From NCBI GenBank assembly GCA_035374585.1, contig DAOSPF010000010.1, forward strand, positions 3,738 through 67,737: a stretch of 64,000 nucleotides of DNA, given 5' to 3'. This stretch comes from JAKPQD01 sp029572965. Its GTDB lineage: Bacteria > Bacteroidota > Bacteroidia > Bacteroidales > DTGW01. Below are positions 7,115 through 15,405 of this stretch, in pieces. The first letter of the stretch is position 1, and each line of letters begins with the position of its first letter. The translations under genes were made by a program, and so were the position numbers. Below the pieces are notes generated by a model. The model saw nothing but the letters and a program-made list of their open reading frames with translations, was not told where the DNA came from and did no database searches.

Positions 7115-7126
7115 TTAATTCATAAA

Positions 7127-7183
7127 TGCTAAGACACTAAGGCGCTAATAATTAAATTTTCGCGTCTTAGCGTCTTAGCGTTT
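7127..7183. repeat. long inverted repeat after trxB
   Basis: TGCTAAGACACTAAGGCGC on the left pairs with GCGTCTTAGCGTCTTAGCG on the right with few mismatches, giving a stem of about 19 bases. Each arm is itself an imperfect tandem repeat of CTAAGACG. It could end trxB transcription, or be a dispersed repeat. There is no strong U-tract. Confidence 0.5.
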
Positions 7184-7204
7184 AAAATTTACAAATTATC
7201 CTTT

Positions 7205-7978
7205 ATGAGTAAACTGGCCATCATCGGTGCTGGAAATGTTGCAAACCATTTATCAAAAGCTTTTCAAAAGGCCGAACATGATATTGTACAGGTATATAGC
7301 AGGACTCAGGGAAAAGCTCAAGCACTTTCTTCTATATTAAACTGTAGTTGCACCATTGACATCTCTGCTTTAACTGATGATGCTGATATTTATCTATTTT
7401 GCATTTCAGATTCCGCTATTGAAGAAGTTTTAGAAAAAAAAGATTGGCACAACAAGCTTCTTTTGCACACTGCCGGTTCTCTCCCTCTGGAAATATTTAA
7501 AAACAGAAGTTCTGACTATGGTGTACTATATCCATTACAGACATTTACTACCAACTTTACATTAGATATAACTAAAGTTCCTTTCTTCATTGAAGGGAAT
7601 AACTATACAACTTTAAAAACCATTAAAGAATTAGCTTCCAGCATTTCACCTCAGATTTTTGAGGCCGATAGCCAAAAACGGTTACAACTGCATCTGGCAG
7701 CCGTATTTGCCAACAACTTCACCAACCACATGATGGCTATTGCCAGCCAATTGCTGGAAGAAAACAATATTCCGGCTGAAAATATCAACCCTTTGCTGGA
7801 AGAAACATTTAAGAAAGCGCAGACAATTGGAGCTGATAAAGCCCAAACTGGCCCGGCTATCCGCAACAACAAAGCTGTTATGGAGTTACACAATCATTTG
7901 TTGGCAAAACACCCCGAATGGCAAAAAATATATACTTTTGTCTCCGAGAGTATCAAAAAAAATACCATTCATGGCTAA
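7205..7978 (+). CDS. Rossmann-like/DUF2520 oxidoreductase-like protein
   Basis: This 257-residue protein begins with an NAD(P)-binding fold ('LAIIGAGNVANHLSKAF', GxGxxA type) followed by 'FCISDSAIEEVL'. From about residue 130 it has a helical DUF2520 domain with the conserved 'HLAAVFANNFTNHMMAIA' and 'KAQTGPAIRNN' stretch. DUF2520 proteins resemble ketopantoate reductase/ProC-type dehydrogenases, but their substrate is not established. The final eight bases overlap the kdsC start, so the two are probably translated together; this pairing with kdsC is common in Bacteroidota as far as I recall. No membrane segment. Confidence 0.85.
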   Translation: MSKLAIIGAGNVANHLSKAFQKAEHDIVQVYSRTQGKAQALSSILNCSCTIDISALTDDADIYLFCISDSAIEEVLEKKDWHNKLLLHTAGSLPLEIFKNRSSDYGVLYPLQTFTTNFTLDITKVPFFIEGNNYTTLKTIKELASSISPQIFEADSQKRLQLHLAAVFANNFTNHMMAIASQLLEENNIPAENINPLLEETFKKAQTIGADKAQTGPAIRNNKAVMELHNHLLAKHPEWQKIYTFVSESIKKNTIHG

Positions 7979-8492
7979 TTACAGAGAAAAACTAACAAAA
8001 ATCAAAGCCTTTGTCTTTGATGTGGACGGGGTATTGGGATCAGACAAAGTGCTGCTTTTCCCCGATGGAGATATGATGCGGAGCATGAACATCAAAGATG
8101 GCTATGCCATGAACTATGCCATACGTCAGGGCTACAAAATAGCCATTATTACTGGTGGTACATCAAAATCTGTCAAGCATAGGTTTACCCGCTTGGGCAT
8201 TGACGATGTATATCTCGAATCGAGCAATAAAATCAAAGATTATGAACATTTCCTCGAAAAACATGGCCTAAAAAACGAGGAAATATTATACATGGGCGAT
8301 GATATGCCCGATTATAAGGTTATGAAAATGGTTGGTGTAGCTACATGCCCGGTTACTGCTGCTAACGAAATTAAAGAAATATCGCACTATATATCCGACA
8401 AAGCCGGAGGCGAAGGTGCTGTGCGCGATGTAATAGAACAAGTATTGAAAGTGCAGAATAAATGGATTTCTGCCGAGTCTTTTATTTGGTAA
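7971..8492 (+). CDS. kdsC: 3-deoxy-D-manno-octulosonate 8-phosphate phosphatase (KdsC type)
   Basis: This 173-residue HAD-superfamily phosphatase fits the KdsC size and motifs. 'FVFDVDGVLGSDKV' carries the nucleophile aspartate, and 'IITGGTSKSVKHR' is motif II. 'LYMGDDMPDYKVM' is the metal-binding motif IV. KdsC removes the phosphate from Kdo-8-P in the synthesis of the lipid A-core linker sugar, which agrees with lpxB just downstream. I start it at ATG 7971, inside the last codons of the DUF2520 gene; longer readings in this frame cover the upstream gene and are not real. A YrbI-like HAD phosphatase of other specificity cannot be fully excluded. Confidence 0.85.
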   Translation: MANYREKLTKIKAFVFDVDGVLGSDKVLLFPDGDMMRSMNIKDGYAMNYAIRQGYKIAIITGGTSKSVKHRFTRLGIDDVYLESSNKIKDYEHFLEKHGLKNEEILYMGDDMPDYKVMKMVGVATCPVTAANEIKEISHYISDKAGGEGAVRDVIEQVLKVQNKWISAESFIW

Positions 8493-8515
8493 CACTTAAG
8501 AAATACTGTAACCAG

Positions 8516-9463
8516 ATGAAGCATTTTATCAAACTTATTCGTTATAAAAACCTTGCCATCATTGCCGGAGTTATGTATATCTTGCGTTATGGGTTAATAC
8601 TACCTCTGCTAACCTCCAATGGACTGGCAAACCAACTAACACATATTCAATTCCTTTTATTGACAATAGCTACAGTGTTTATTGCTGCCGGAGGGTATAT
8701 TATCAATGATGTTTATGATGTTGATATTGACAAAATAAACAAACCCGAAAAACTCATCATAGGGAAATATATCAGACTGCGCACAGCCGAGAATATATAT
8801 GTTGGCTTAACTTTAATTGCCATTATTTGCGGGGCTTACGTTTCATACACTGTCAACCTGCGTTCGCTGAGCCTGTTATTCCCTATTGTTGCAGGACTAC
8901 TCTACTTTTACTCTACCAGTTATAAAAGCACTGTACTACTTGGCAATGTTGCTATAGCAGCAATTACAGCACTTGTACCATTCATGGTTATCATATTTGA
9001 ACTACCGCTATTGACTATCAAGTATGCCTCTTTCACTGGTAGTTCTTTCAATTTCAATTTTATCATTGCCTGGATTGCCTTTTATTCAGCATTTGCATTT
9101 ATCTCAACACTATTACGTGAGATTCTAAAGGATATGGAAGACTTCGAAGGAGATGAAGCTTATGGAAAAAAGACTATCCCTATAACTTGGGGCATTAAAA
9201 TATCCAAATACATTACCTTATCATTAAGCTTACTGCTTCTATGCCTCGAAATATTTATACTTATCAAATATCTGCATGACCTTTTTTCAGTAATATATAT
9301 TATTCCGTTTGTTATTACCCCTACAATATTTGTTATGGTTAAGATTTTATCATCAAAAACCAAAGAACAATACCATTTAGCCAGCAAATGGTGTAAAATA
9401 ACCATGGCAACCGGTATTCTATATATCATTTTTGTGAGGGTGCTTATTCTTGGATTATATTAA
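8516..9463 (+). CDS. UbiA-family prenyltransferase, GGGP-synthase-partner type
   Basis: This 315-residue polytopic membrane protein has both aspartate-rich motifs of the UbiA superfamily: 'NDVYDVDIDKINKPEK' and 'DMEDFEGDEAYGKKTIPITWG'. About eight hydrophobic segments are visible. It transfers a prenyl group to an acceptor at the membrane; Bacteroidota homologues are usually annotated as geranylgeranylglycerol-phosphate geranylgeranyltransferase. The acceptor is not decided by the sequence. I start it at ATG 8516 (MKHFIKLIRYKN), 23 bases after kdsC; an upstream in-frame ATG at 8462 overlaps kdsC and adds a non-conserved 18-residue tail. Confidence 0.85.
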   Translation: MKHFIKLIRYKNLAIIAGVMYILRYGLILPLLTSNGLANQLTHIQFLLLTIATVFIAAGGYIINDVYDVDIDKINKPEKLIIGKYIRLRTAENIYVGLTLIAIICGAYVSYTVNLRSLSLLFPIVAGLLYFYSTSYKSTVLLGNVAIAAITALVPFMVIIFELPLLTIKYASFTGSSFNFNFIIAWIAFYSAFAFISTLLREILKDMEDFEGDEAYGKKTIPITWGIKISKYITLSLSLLLLCLEIFILIKYLHDLFSVIYIIPFVITPTIFVMVKILSSKTKEQYHLASKWCKITMATGILYIIFVRVLILGLY

Positions 9464-9588
9464 ATTTCGGATAACCATGTTATGTAATTTTTCTAAAAGA
9501 TTTTAGCAAATAGCAGTATTTCCTCCTGCCTAAGACGGGAAGGGGTTGAGGTGGTTTATAAATTGACATAACACAAATTTAAAGAAAA

Positions 9589-10701
9589 GTGAAATATTAC
9601 ATCATCGCAGGCGAGGCTTCAGGAGACCTACACGGTTCGAACCTGTTGAAAGCATTAAAAGAAGCTGACCATTCAGCTGAATTCAGGATTGTTGGCGGCC
9701 ACCTGATGGAAGAACAAGGCGGCACTCTTTTGAAACACTATAAAGACATGGCTTTTATGGGCCTTGATGTTGTGTTGCACTTGCGCACCATCCTTCGGTT
9801 GATGAAATACTGCCAACAAGATGTACTTGCCTGGAAACCCGACGTACTGATTCTCATTGATTATCCGGGCTTTAACCTGCGAATAGCCAAATTTGCCCAT
9901 TCCAATGGCATCCGGACATATTACTACATAGCCCCCAAAGTCTGGGCATGGAAAGAAAACAGGGTGAAGCAAATCCGTAAGTTTGTCGATAAACTTTTCA
10001 TCATATTCCCTTTCGAAAAAGAATATTTTGCCCAACATAACATTCAAAGCGAATATTTTGGCAACCCTCTGAATGACAACATTCATGCTTTCAAAAATTC
10101 AGAAGATGGTTTTAACATTATTGCCAGCCAGTATGGATTAGAAAAGGGCAAATACCTTGCATTAGTAGCAGGAAGCCGAAGAGGAGAAGTAAAACACTTA
10201 TTACCTCCTATGATTAAAGCTCTGGAAGGTCTTAACCAATACAAACTGGTGATTACGGCAGCCCCGTCTATCCCTCTGGAATTTTACCAAAAAATAGTGG
10301 GCAATAAACCCATTGCCATTATCTACAACCAAACATATACGCTTATTTCAAACGCAGCAGCTGCCGCTGTTACATCAGGAACTGCAACTTTAGAAACAGC
10401 ATTACTCAAAACCCCTCAGGTTGTTGTATTCAAAACAAACTGGCCCACCTACTGCGTAGGTAAAATGCTGGTTAAGATTAAGTTCTTCTCGCTGGTCAAT
10501 ATTATTCAAGGCAAAGAAGTAGTAAAAGAACTGCTTCAGGTTAATTTGGAAAGAAATATCAGAAATGAAATATCGCTCATTCTGAATGACAACAACTACA
10601 AACAGAATATGCTCAACAACTACGAAGAAATAGCCCAAAAATTAGGCGAACCAGGAGTAGCCAAACGTGTGGCTAACAGAATTATTGAACTTTTAAAATA
10701 G
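9589..10701 (+). CDS. lpxB: lipid-A-disaccharide synthase
   Basis: This 370-residue glycosyltransferase joins UDP-2,3-diacylglucosamine to lipid X to form the lipid A disaccharide at the inner membrane. The diagnostic start 'YYIIAGEASGDLHGSNLLKA' is present. So are 'MGLDVVLHL', 'LILIDYPGFNLRIAK', 'YYIAPKVWAWKENRV', and the nucleotide-sugar region 'VTSGTATLETALLKTPQVVV'. The start codon is GTG at 9589. It is followed three bases later by a SpoIID-like gene, so the two form an operon. The 125-base spacer before it contains only a short repeat-like sequence. Confidence 0.95.
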   Translation: MKYYIIAGEASGDLHGSNLLKALKEADHSAEFRIVGGHLMEEQGGTLLKHYKDMAFMGLDVVLHLRTILRLMKYCQQDVLAWKPDVLILIDYPGFNLRIAKFAHSNGIRTYYYIAPKVWAWKENRVKQIRKFVDKLFIIFPFEKEYFAQHNIQSEYFGNPLNDNIHAFKNSEDGFNIIASQYGLEKGKYLALVAGSRRGEVKHLLPPMIKALEGLNQYKLVITAAPSIPLEFYQKIVGNKPIAIIYNQTYTLISNAAAAAVTSGTATLETALLKTPQVVVFKTNWPTYCVGKMLVKIKFFSLVNIIQGKEVVKELLQVNLERNIRNEISLILNDNNYKQNMLNNYEEIAQKLGEPGVAKRVANRIIELLK

Positions 10702-10703
10702 TT

Positions 10704-11888
10704 ATGATTAAAAAGGTTCTATTCGTTTTGATAATTATGCTGCCTTTTGTAAAAAGTCCAGCTCAAACCCTCAGAATAGGGCTTTTCAGCAACATTACCA
10801 CAAAAGCAACAGTCTTTTCTGCGGTTCAGGGATCTTATCTTCTTTCAGGCGATAACAGGGCTGTTTTGACATTAAAAGAAAAACAAAACATCTTATTAGT
10901 TAAAAAAGGTGATTCTGTAACATGTATATGCGCAGATAAGCAAAAATACACCTTTAAAAAGGTTAAACTATCACATATATCGCTAAATGCTTTTTTTAGC
11001 CTTCGTCCTATCGACCCTTCAAATGAACTGCACTATTACGATGACGACCTCGAAATATATGCTGACTTAGGCAAACTTCAAACAATCAATATTGTTGATA
11101 TAGACAACTACCTGGCTGGCGTTGTTGAAGCTGAAGCCGGCAATAACGCCTTGCCAGAATTTTATAAAGCCCAGGTTACACTTTGCCGAACATACACGCT
11201 AAGCCACCTCGACAGACACAACGAAGAAGGCTTTTACCTTTGTGACGGTGTGCATTGCCAAGCCTATCACGGAAAATGCTCTGGCAAAAATGCCATTGTT
11301 GATGCAGCCAGAACTACCCATAACAAAGTTATCCAAGACAATGACTCTGTGCTCATTACAGCAGCCTTTCATGCTAACTGCGGCGGCGAAACTGAAAGCG
11401 CCCAAAATGTATGGCTTATAAAAAGAAATTACCTGGCCCCGATAAAAGATCCCTATTGCCAGGACCGCAACAATAGCCGTTGGGAACGTAAAATACCTAT
11501 CGACCAGTGGATTAAATATCTTATCAGCAACGGGTTTACTATTAACGACCAGATTAGTCTGTCTTTGCTTAACAATACCCAGTTTAGCCGAAAACAGTAT
11601 TACAAAATCGGTACAGATTCTTTAACTTACCGAAAAATCCGAAACGACTTTCAACTAAAATCAGCCTTCTTTTCTGTTGAAGTAAAAAACCCTAACATTG
11701 AAATCCACGGAAGAGGCTACGGACATGGGGTGGGTATGTGCCAGGAAGGTGCAATGCAAATGGCTGTTTTGGGTTATACTTATGAGCAAATCATAAATTT
11801 TTATTACAAAAACGTAAAAATTATTGATTTTTCAAATATCAACGCAAATAAGAACCCTACTATCAAGGTTTTATATACTAATCCTTAA
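10704..11888 (+). CDS. SpoIID/LytB-domain protein, exported
   Basis: This 394-residue protein begins with a signal peptide ending near 'FVKSPAQ'. The SpoIID domain covers about residues 120-370. Visible landmarks are 'VDIDNYLAGVVEAEAGNNALPEFYKAQVTLCRTYTL' (read in two parts), 'HANCGGETESAQNVW', and 'GRGYGHGVGMCQEGAMQMA'. Family members in spore formers are lytic transglycosylases acting on stripped peptidoglycan. In Bacteroidota the homologues are envelope proteins with a presumed peptidoglycan role. It starts two bases after the lpxB stop, a conserved pairing in this phylum as far as I recall. Catalytic activity is inferred from the domain. Confidence 0.85.
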   Translation: MIKKVLFVLIIMLPFVKSPAQTLRIGLFSNITTKATVFSAVQGSYLLSGDNRAVLTLKEKQNILLVKKGDSVTCICADKQKYTFKKVKLSHISLNAFFSLRPIDPSNELHYYDDDLEIYADLGKLQTINIVDIDNYLAGVVEAEAGNNALPEFYKAQVTLCRTYTLSHLDRHNEEGFYLCDGVHCQAYHGKCSGKNAIVDAARTTHNKVIQDNDSVLITAAFHANCGGETESAQNVWLIKRNYLAPIKDPYCQDRNNSRWERKIPIDQWIKYLISNGFTINDQISLSLLNNTQFSRKQYYKIGTDSLTYRKIRNDFQLKSAFFSVEVKNPNIEIHGRGYGHGVGMCQEGAMQMAVLGYTYEQIINFYYKNVKIIDFSNINANKNPTIKVLYTNP

Positions 11889-11894
11889 CATCAA

Positions 11895-14360
11895 TCAAGA
11901 TACCTGCCAGCACTTCAGTATGGCATTAATCAAATCTTCCTGCTGCATAGGCTTTGTAAGATAACCATCGCACCCGGCAGCCATACACTTCCCTTTGTCT
12001 TCCGAAAAAGCATGAGCAGTCTGGGCAATAACAGGCATTTGGGGGTTATATTGCTTGATAAGGCGCGTGGCTTCAAAACCATCCATTTCGGGCAAACGCA
12101 TATCCATAAGCACAAGGTCAATACTTTCGTCTTTCTTACACGCTTTTACCGCCTCAATGCCTGTCACCACATGGGTAATCTTAACAGGGAAATCTTCTAA
12201 CAAAGCTTTTATAAGCATTGCACTGGTAATATCATCTTCAACCAGCAAAATATGCTTATCTTCCCATTTAAACGATGCCCCATTATCAGCCTTGATAATA
12301 ACCTGGCTCTTAACATTGTATGGTATGATAAATGAAAATTTACTCCCTCCCCCTTTCTTCGACTCAACCCAAATTGTCCCTCCCATGGCTTTTACATAAC
12401 CTTTAGCTATGGCAAGCCCTAAACCATTACCCCCATATAAACGCTTAGAAGACATTTCTACCTGCTTGAAAGCCTCAAAAATAAGCTCTTTTTCTTCTTC
12501 TGCTATACCAATCCCGGTATCTGAAACAAAAAACTCAAGATAATCTTCGCGCTTGCTACATCCAAACCTAATTTGGCCATTATCGGTAAATTTCACAGCA
12601 TTGCTCAACAGATTTTGCATAATAAGCCTTAACTTTGGCTCGTCCGTCACAACCGGCTCCTTTAACAACGCATCAAGAGGCTCAAGTACAAGCTCTATTT
12701 GAGTTTTTCCACGTATTAACATATAATTTTTAAAATACTCAAATAACTCGCCCATCAGCTTCGGAAGCTCTACAATATTAGAAAACAACTCTATTTCTCC
12801 AATTTCTATTTTTGAAACATCTACCAAATCAGATACTATCTTTACCAATTGCTTTGAACTATTAATAATAATCTGAATATATTGGGCCCTTTTTTCGTCA
12901 TCTCTACAATTTTTAAGCAATTCGGCAAACCCTATAATACCATTGGCCGGTGTCCTAAGCTCGTGAGAAATGTTACATAAAAACACTGATTTGAGGCGCT
13001 CTGCCACTTCAGATTTTTCTTTGGCAGCAATTAGCTCCTCTTCATAAATCCTTTGAGATGTAATATCAAATGCCACAAACGAAAACGAATTGCTGCCCGA
13101 TAACTCCAAATTAGCAGCTGTTATCATCACATCAAGCCGCACCCCGTTTTTCATCCTCCAATGAGTATTGACCGTAGAGGTATTTTGCTCAACAAGATAA
13201 GTGGACAGGATTTTATTTACGTTCAAATATTCGTCCTCATCTGCAAATAAAAATGAAAAATTCCTCCCGCTAATCTCTTCCATGTTGTATCCCGTCATCA
13301 ATGAGGCATGTTCATTAGCAAACAAAATGATATTATCTGAAACTAACCCAATAAAAGCCGGGACACTGTTTAAAATGTTATCAAGCAACTTCTGCTTTTC
13401 CTGCAATTGTGTATATAACTTATTTATTTTCTTTAAACTAATTTCAAGCTGACTGTTTACTTTCTCAAAACTTTCACTCTGTTCGGCAAGTATCTGTTCA
13501 TTTTGTCTTATTTGTTCCTCGTAACTTTTACGAATGTCAATGTCTGCAACAGTGCCAAGCCACTTTCTGCTATTTGCATCTTCAAACCCTTCGTCCAGCA
13601 TAGCATTTATTTGTACCCACTGATATATACCCTTTTGATTGCGCAGCCTACATTCCAGAATAAAGTTTGAAGCATCCGGGCCTGTATATTCAATAGCCTT
13701 AATTATTCGCTCTTTGTCTTCTTCATGCAACAATTTATGCAGGGTGGCTATATCTTGCTCAAACTCAAATGCCTCATATCCAAGAATTTCTAAAAACCTG
13801 TCATTAAAACTAAACTTCTTTGTTTTAAATTCATACTCCCAAATACCCTCATTGATATGGGTAAAAATTTTTTTATCAACCAACTCTTGTTCAACAATCT
13901 TTGAGGCAAGAATTTCATTATATGACATAAGCTGCTTAAGCTTTTCTTTCATACCGGTCAATTCAAACATCAAGTTGTCATTCATGCCTGATGAATTGAA
14001 AAAACCGTTTTTATCCTTCAAAACACGTTGATCGTACCACTGATTGGCCGGAATAAAAAGAAAATTATACCTGTTTTCATCCAAAGGCATCCCCACAACA
14101 AAAGCCTCAATATTTTTCCCATTCAAAGAAAAGGTTGAACGCACCCTGATGACTTCTTTTCTTTTCATTTCTCCTATCAAATAATCTGCTTCTCCTTCAC
14201 TCAGCATCTCATACACAGAAGCTGGTACTTTTTCGTTTGTATCAAGCCCCCATAAGCCGGAAAATTTAGCATCTATATAAAGCAGCTTTCCGTCTGCAGA
14301 AAGATCAAACAGACCAATTTGAAGTACATCTATAAATTTGGGGTTCACAGGGTTATTCAT
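11895..14360 (-). CDS. hybrid sensor histidine kinase (PAS repeats, HisKA, HATPase, receiver)
   Basis: This 821-residue cytoplasmic sensor has an N-terminal PAS-like region (about 10-105), a PAS/PAC unit (about 165-285) and another PAS (about 325-440). It continues with HisKA and the phospho-accepting H466 ('ISHELRTPANG'), then HATPase_c with N-box 'NLLSNAVKFT' and G-boxes 'DTGIGIA' and 'GGNGLGLAIA'. A C-terminal receiver ends the protein, with D753 as the phosphoacceptor ('LVLMDMRLPEMDG'). A coiled-coil linker (about 285-325) joins the last two PAS domains. No transmembrane segment is present, so it senses an internal cue. It is convergent with the SpoIID gene (6-base gap). No dedicated output regulator lies beside it; the hydrogenase operon diverges from its 5' side. 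Confidence 0.93.
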   Translation of the reverse strand: MNNPVNPKFIDVLQIGLFDLSADGKLLYIDAKFSGLWGLDTNEKVPASVYEMLSEGEADYLIGEMKRKEVIRVRSTFSLNGKNIEAFVVGMPLDENRYNFLFIPANQWYDQRVLKDKNGFFNSSGMNDNLMFELTGMKEKLKQLMSYNEILASKIVEQELVDKKIFTHINEGIWEYEFKTKKFSFNDRFLEILGYEAFEFEQDIATLHKLLHEEDKERIIKAIEYTGPDASNFILECRLRNQKGIYQWVQINAMLDEGFEDANSRKWLGTVADIDIRKSYEEQIRQNEQILAEQSESFEKVNSQLEISLKKINKLYTQLQEKQKLLDNILNSVPAFIGLVSDNIILFANEHASLMTGYNMEEISGRNFSFLFADEDEYLNVNKILSTYLVEQNTSTVNTHWRMKNGVRLDVMITAANLELSGSNSFSFVAFDITSQRIYEEELIAAKEKSEVAERLKSVFLCNISHELRTPANGIIGFAELLKNCRDDEKRAQYIQIIINSSKQLVKIVSDLVDVSKIEIGEIELFSNIVELPKLMGELFEYFKNYMLIRGKTQIELVLEPLDALLKEPVVTDEPKLRLIMQNLLSNAVKFTDNGQIRFGCSKREDYLEFFVSDTGIGIAEEEKELIFEAFKQVEMSSKRLYGGNGLGLAIAKGYVKAMGGTIWVESKKGGGSKFSFIIPYNVKSQVIIKADNGASFKWEDKHILLVEDDITSAMLIKALLEDFPVKITHVVTGIEAVKACKKDESIDLVLMDMRLPEMDGFEATRLIKQYNPQMPVIAQTAHAFSEDKGKCMAAGCDGYLTKPMQQEDLINAILKCWQVS

Positions 14361-14495
14361 GATTTCCTTTTTTGTTTTTTCGACCGGGTCGAAATCCTAT
14401 ACAAGTTAGCTATTTTTTATTTTTTGTCCAAATTTCTTTTTTCAACTTCTTCTTTATTTAGAATCATTTTAACTTTATTGTGAATTTTGTAACAG

Positions 14496-14511
14496 TGTTA
14501 TTTTTATAACA
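14496..14511. promoter_or_regulatory. Rex-like operator before the hydrogenase operon
   Basis: TGTTAT-TTTT-ATAACA is a perfect 6-base inverted repeat. It differs by one base per arm from the Rex consensus form TTGTTAA-N4-TTAACAA. Rex represses fermentation and hydrogenase genes when NADH is low. The site lies between the candidate -33 and -7 elements, where a bound repressor would block transcription. No rex gene is in the window; the assignment is inferred from sequence and position. Confidence 0.45.
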
Positions 14512-14527
14512 TAAATAAATATCTTTG
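14498..14527 (+). promoter_or_regulatory. candidate promoter of the hydrogenase operon
   Basis: TATCTTTG at 14520-14527 is an exact TAnnTTTG match. A TTA (14498-14500) sits 19 bases upstream in place of the usual TTG. The first operon gene starts 102 bases later. The rest of the 268-base divergent spacer toward the histidine kinase is AT-rich without other clear signals. Confidence 0.45.
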
Positions 14528-14628
14528 CAAAGTCAACTAACACTCAACGAACAACTTTTTTACGCTGAAAAATAAACGCTTTTCTATTAAACTACTGAAT
14601 TTTAAACTTGATTTAAAATAAAACATAT

Positions 14629-14976
14629 ATGAAAACAAGCATCTTGGTAGAAAAACTGGGAGCTAATGTGGTTTGCGGAAAAGAACATTTAGAAACAAAA
14701 GAAATTGAGTATGCTTTTGCTTCTGATTTGATGAGTGATGTACTAACAATCAATGCAAAAAACATTCTGCTCATTACAGGCATGGCCAATATACAAACCA
14801 TCCGTACTGCCGAAATGGCCGACATTCACACCATTGTGTTAGTCCGCAACAAAAAAGCCACCCCCGAAATGATTGAACTTGCTATGCAAAACGATATGAT
14901 TATTGCAGAAAGCTCAAACTCAATGTTCAAAACTTCAGGTATTTTGTACAACATGGGATTAAAACCGGTATATTGA
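14629..14976 (+). CDS. DRTGG-domain protein (first)
   Basis: This 115-residue protein is a single DRTGG-type domain ('LGANVVCGKEHLE...IEYAFASDLMSDVL', ending 'SNSMFKTSGILYNMGLKPVY'). The same fold occurs in the middle of phosphotransacetylases and in some CBS-domain proteins, and is thought to sense ligands or mediate regulation. The DRTGG signature itself is divergent. It opens the hydrogenase operon and has a paralogue at 16764-17105. Such stand-alone DRTGG genes recur with [FeFe] hydrogenase-linked Fe-S and ATPase genes in anaerobes. Its biochemical role is unknown. Confidence 0.75.
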   Translation: MKTSILVEKLGANVVCGKEHLETKEIEYAFASDLMSDVLTINAKNILLITGMANIQTIRTAEMADIHTIVLVRNKKATPEMIELAMQNDMIIAESSNSMFKTSGILYNMGLKPVY

Positions 14977-14981
14977 CCGCT

Positions 14982-15404
14982 ATGCAACTAAAATTTCACA
15001 TCGAAGGTGGTAATTTTACCAAAGCTGGCTTTGCTTCCAGCGAAGTAAAAAAATATTTACGCAAAATCAATATTTCTAACGAAACCATTAAGCGTATTGT
15101 CATTGCCATGTACGAAGCCGAAGTAAATGTAGTTGCACATGCTTATGAAGGTGAAATCCTGGTCAACATTGACTCAAAAAAAGTTGATATTTCTGTTATT
15201 GACAAAGGACCTGGCATTGAAGATATTGAATTGGCTATGAAAGAAGGGTTTTCTACTGCCAGTCAAAAAGTCCGCGAAATGGGATTTGGTGCTGGCATGG
15301 GGCTTTCAAACATCAAACGCAATGCAAACGAATTTATCATAAAAAGCCAACCCGGAGAAGGTACATCTCTGAATATTATTGTATATTTAAACAATGTAAA
15401 CTAA
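14982..15404 (+). CDS. RsbW-like ATP-binding (HATPase) protein
   Basis: This 140-residue protein starts at ATG 14982, five bases after the previous stop; an in-frame TTG at 14973 is less likely. It is an anti-sigma/serine-kinase type GHKL ATPase. The N-box-like 'IAMYEAEVNVVAHAYEG' and G1 box 'ISVIDKGPGIEDIE' are visible, with G2 'GFGAGMGLSNIKRNA'. No dimerisation or phospho-accepting histidine domain is attached. It resembles RsbW/SpoIIAB, which phosphorylate antagonist proteins. Here it lies between DRTGG and Fe-S hydrogenase-like genes, and the partner is not evident. No STAS-domain antagonist is encoded in the window. Confidence 0.82.
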   Translation: MQLKFHIEGGNFTKAGFASSEVKKYLRKINISNETIKRIVIAMYEAEVNVVAHAYEGEILVNIDSKKVDISVIDKGPGIEDIELAMKEGFSTASQKVREMGFGAGMGLSNIKRNANEFIIKSQPGEGTSLNIIVYLNNVN

Positions 15405-15405
15405 T

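Noticed and set aside
11930..12121. minus-strand frame overlapping the histidine kinase receiver
   Set aside because: It is out of frame with the receiver domain, which is intact in the main frame.
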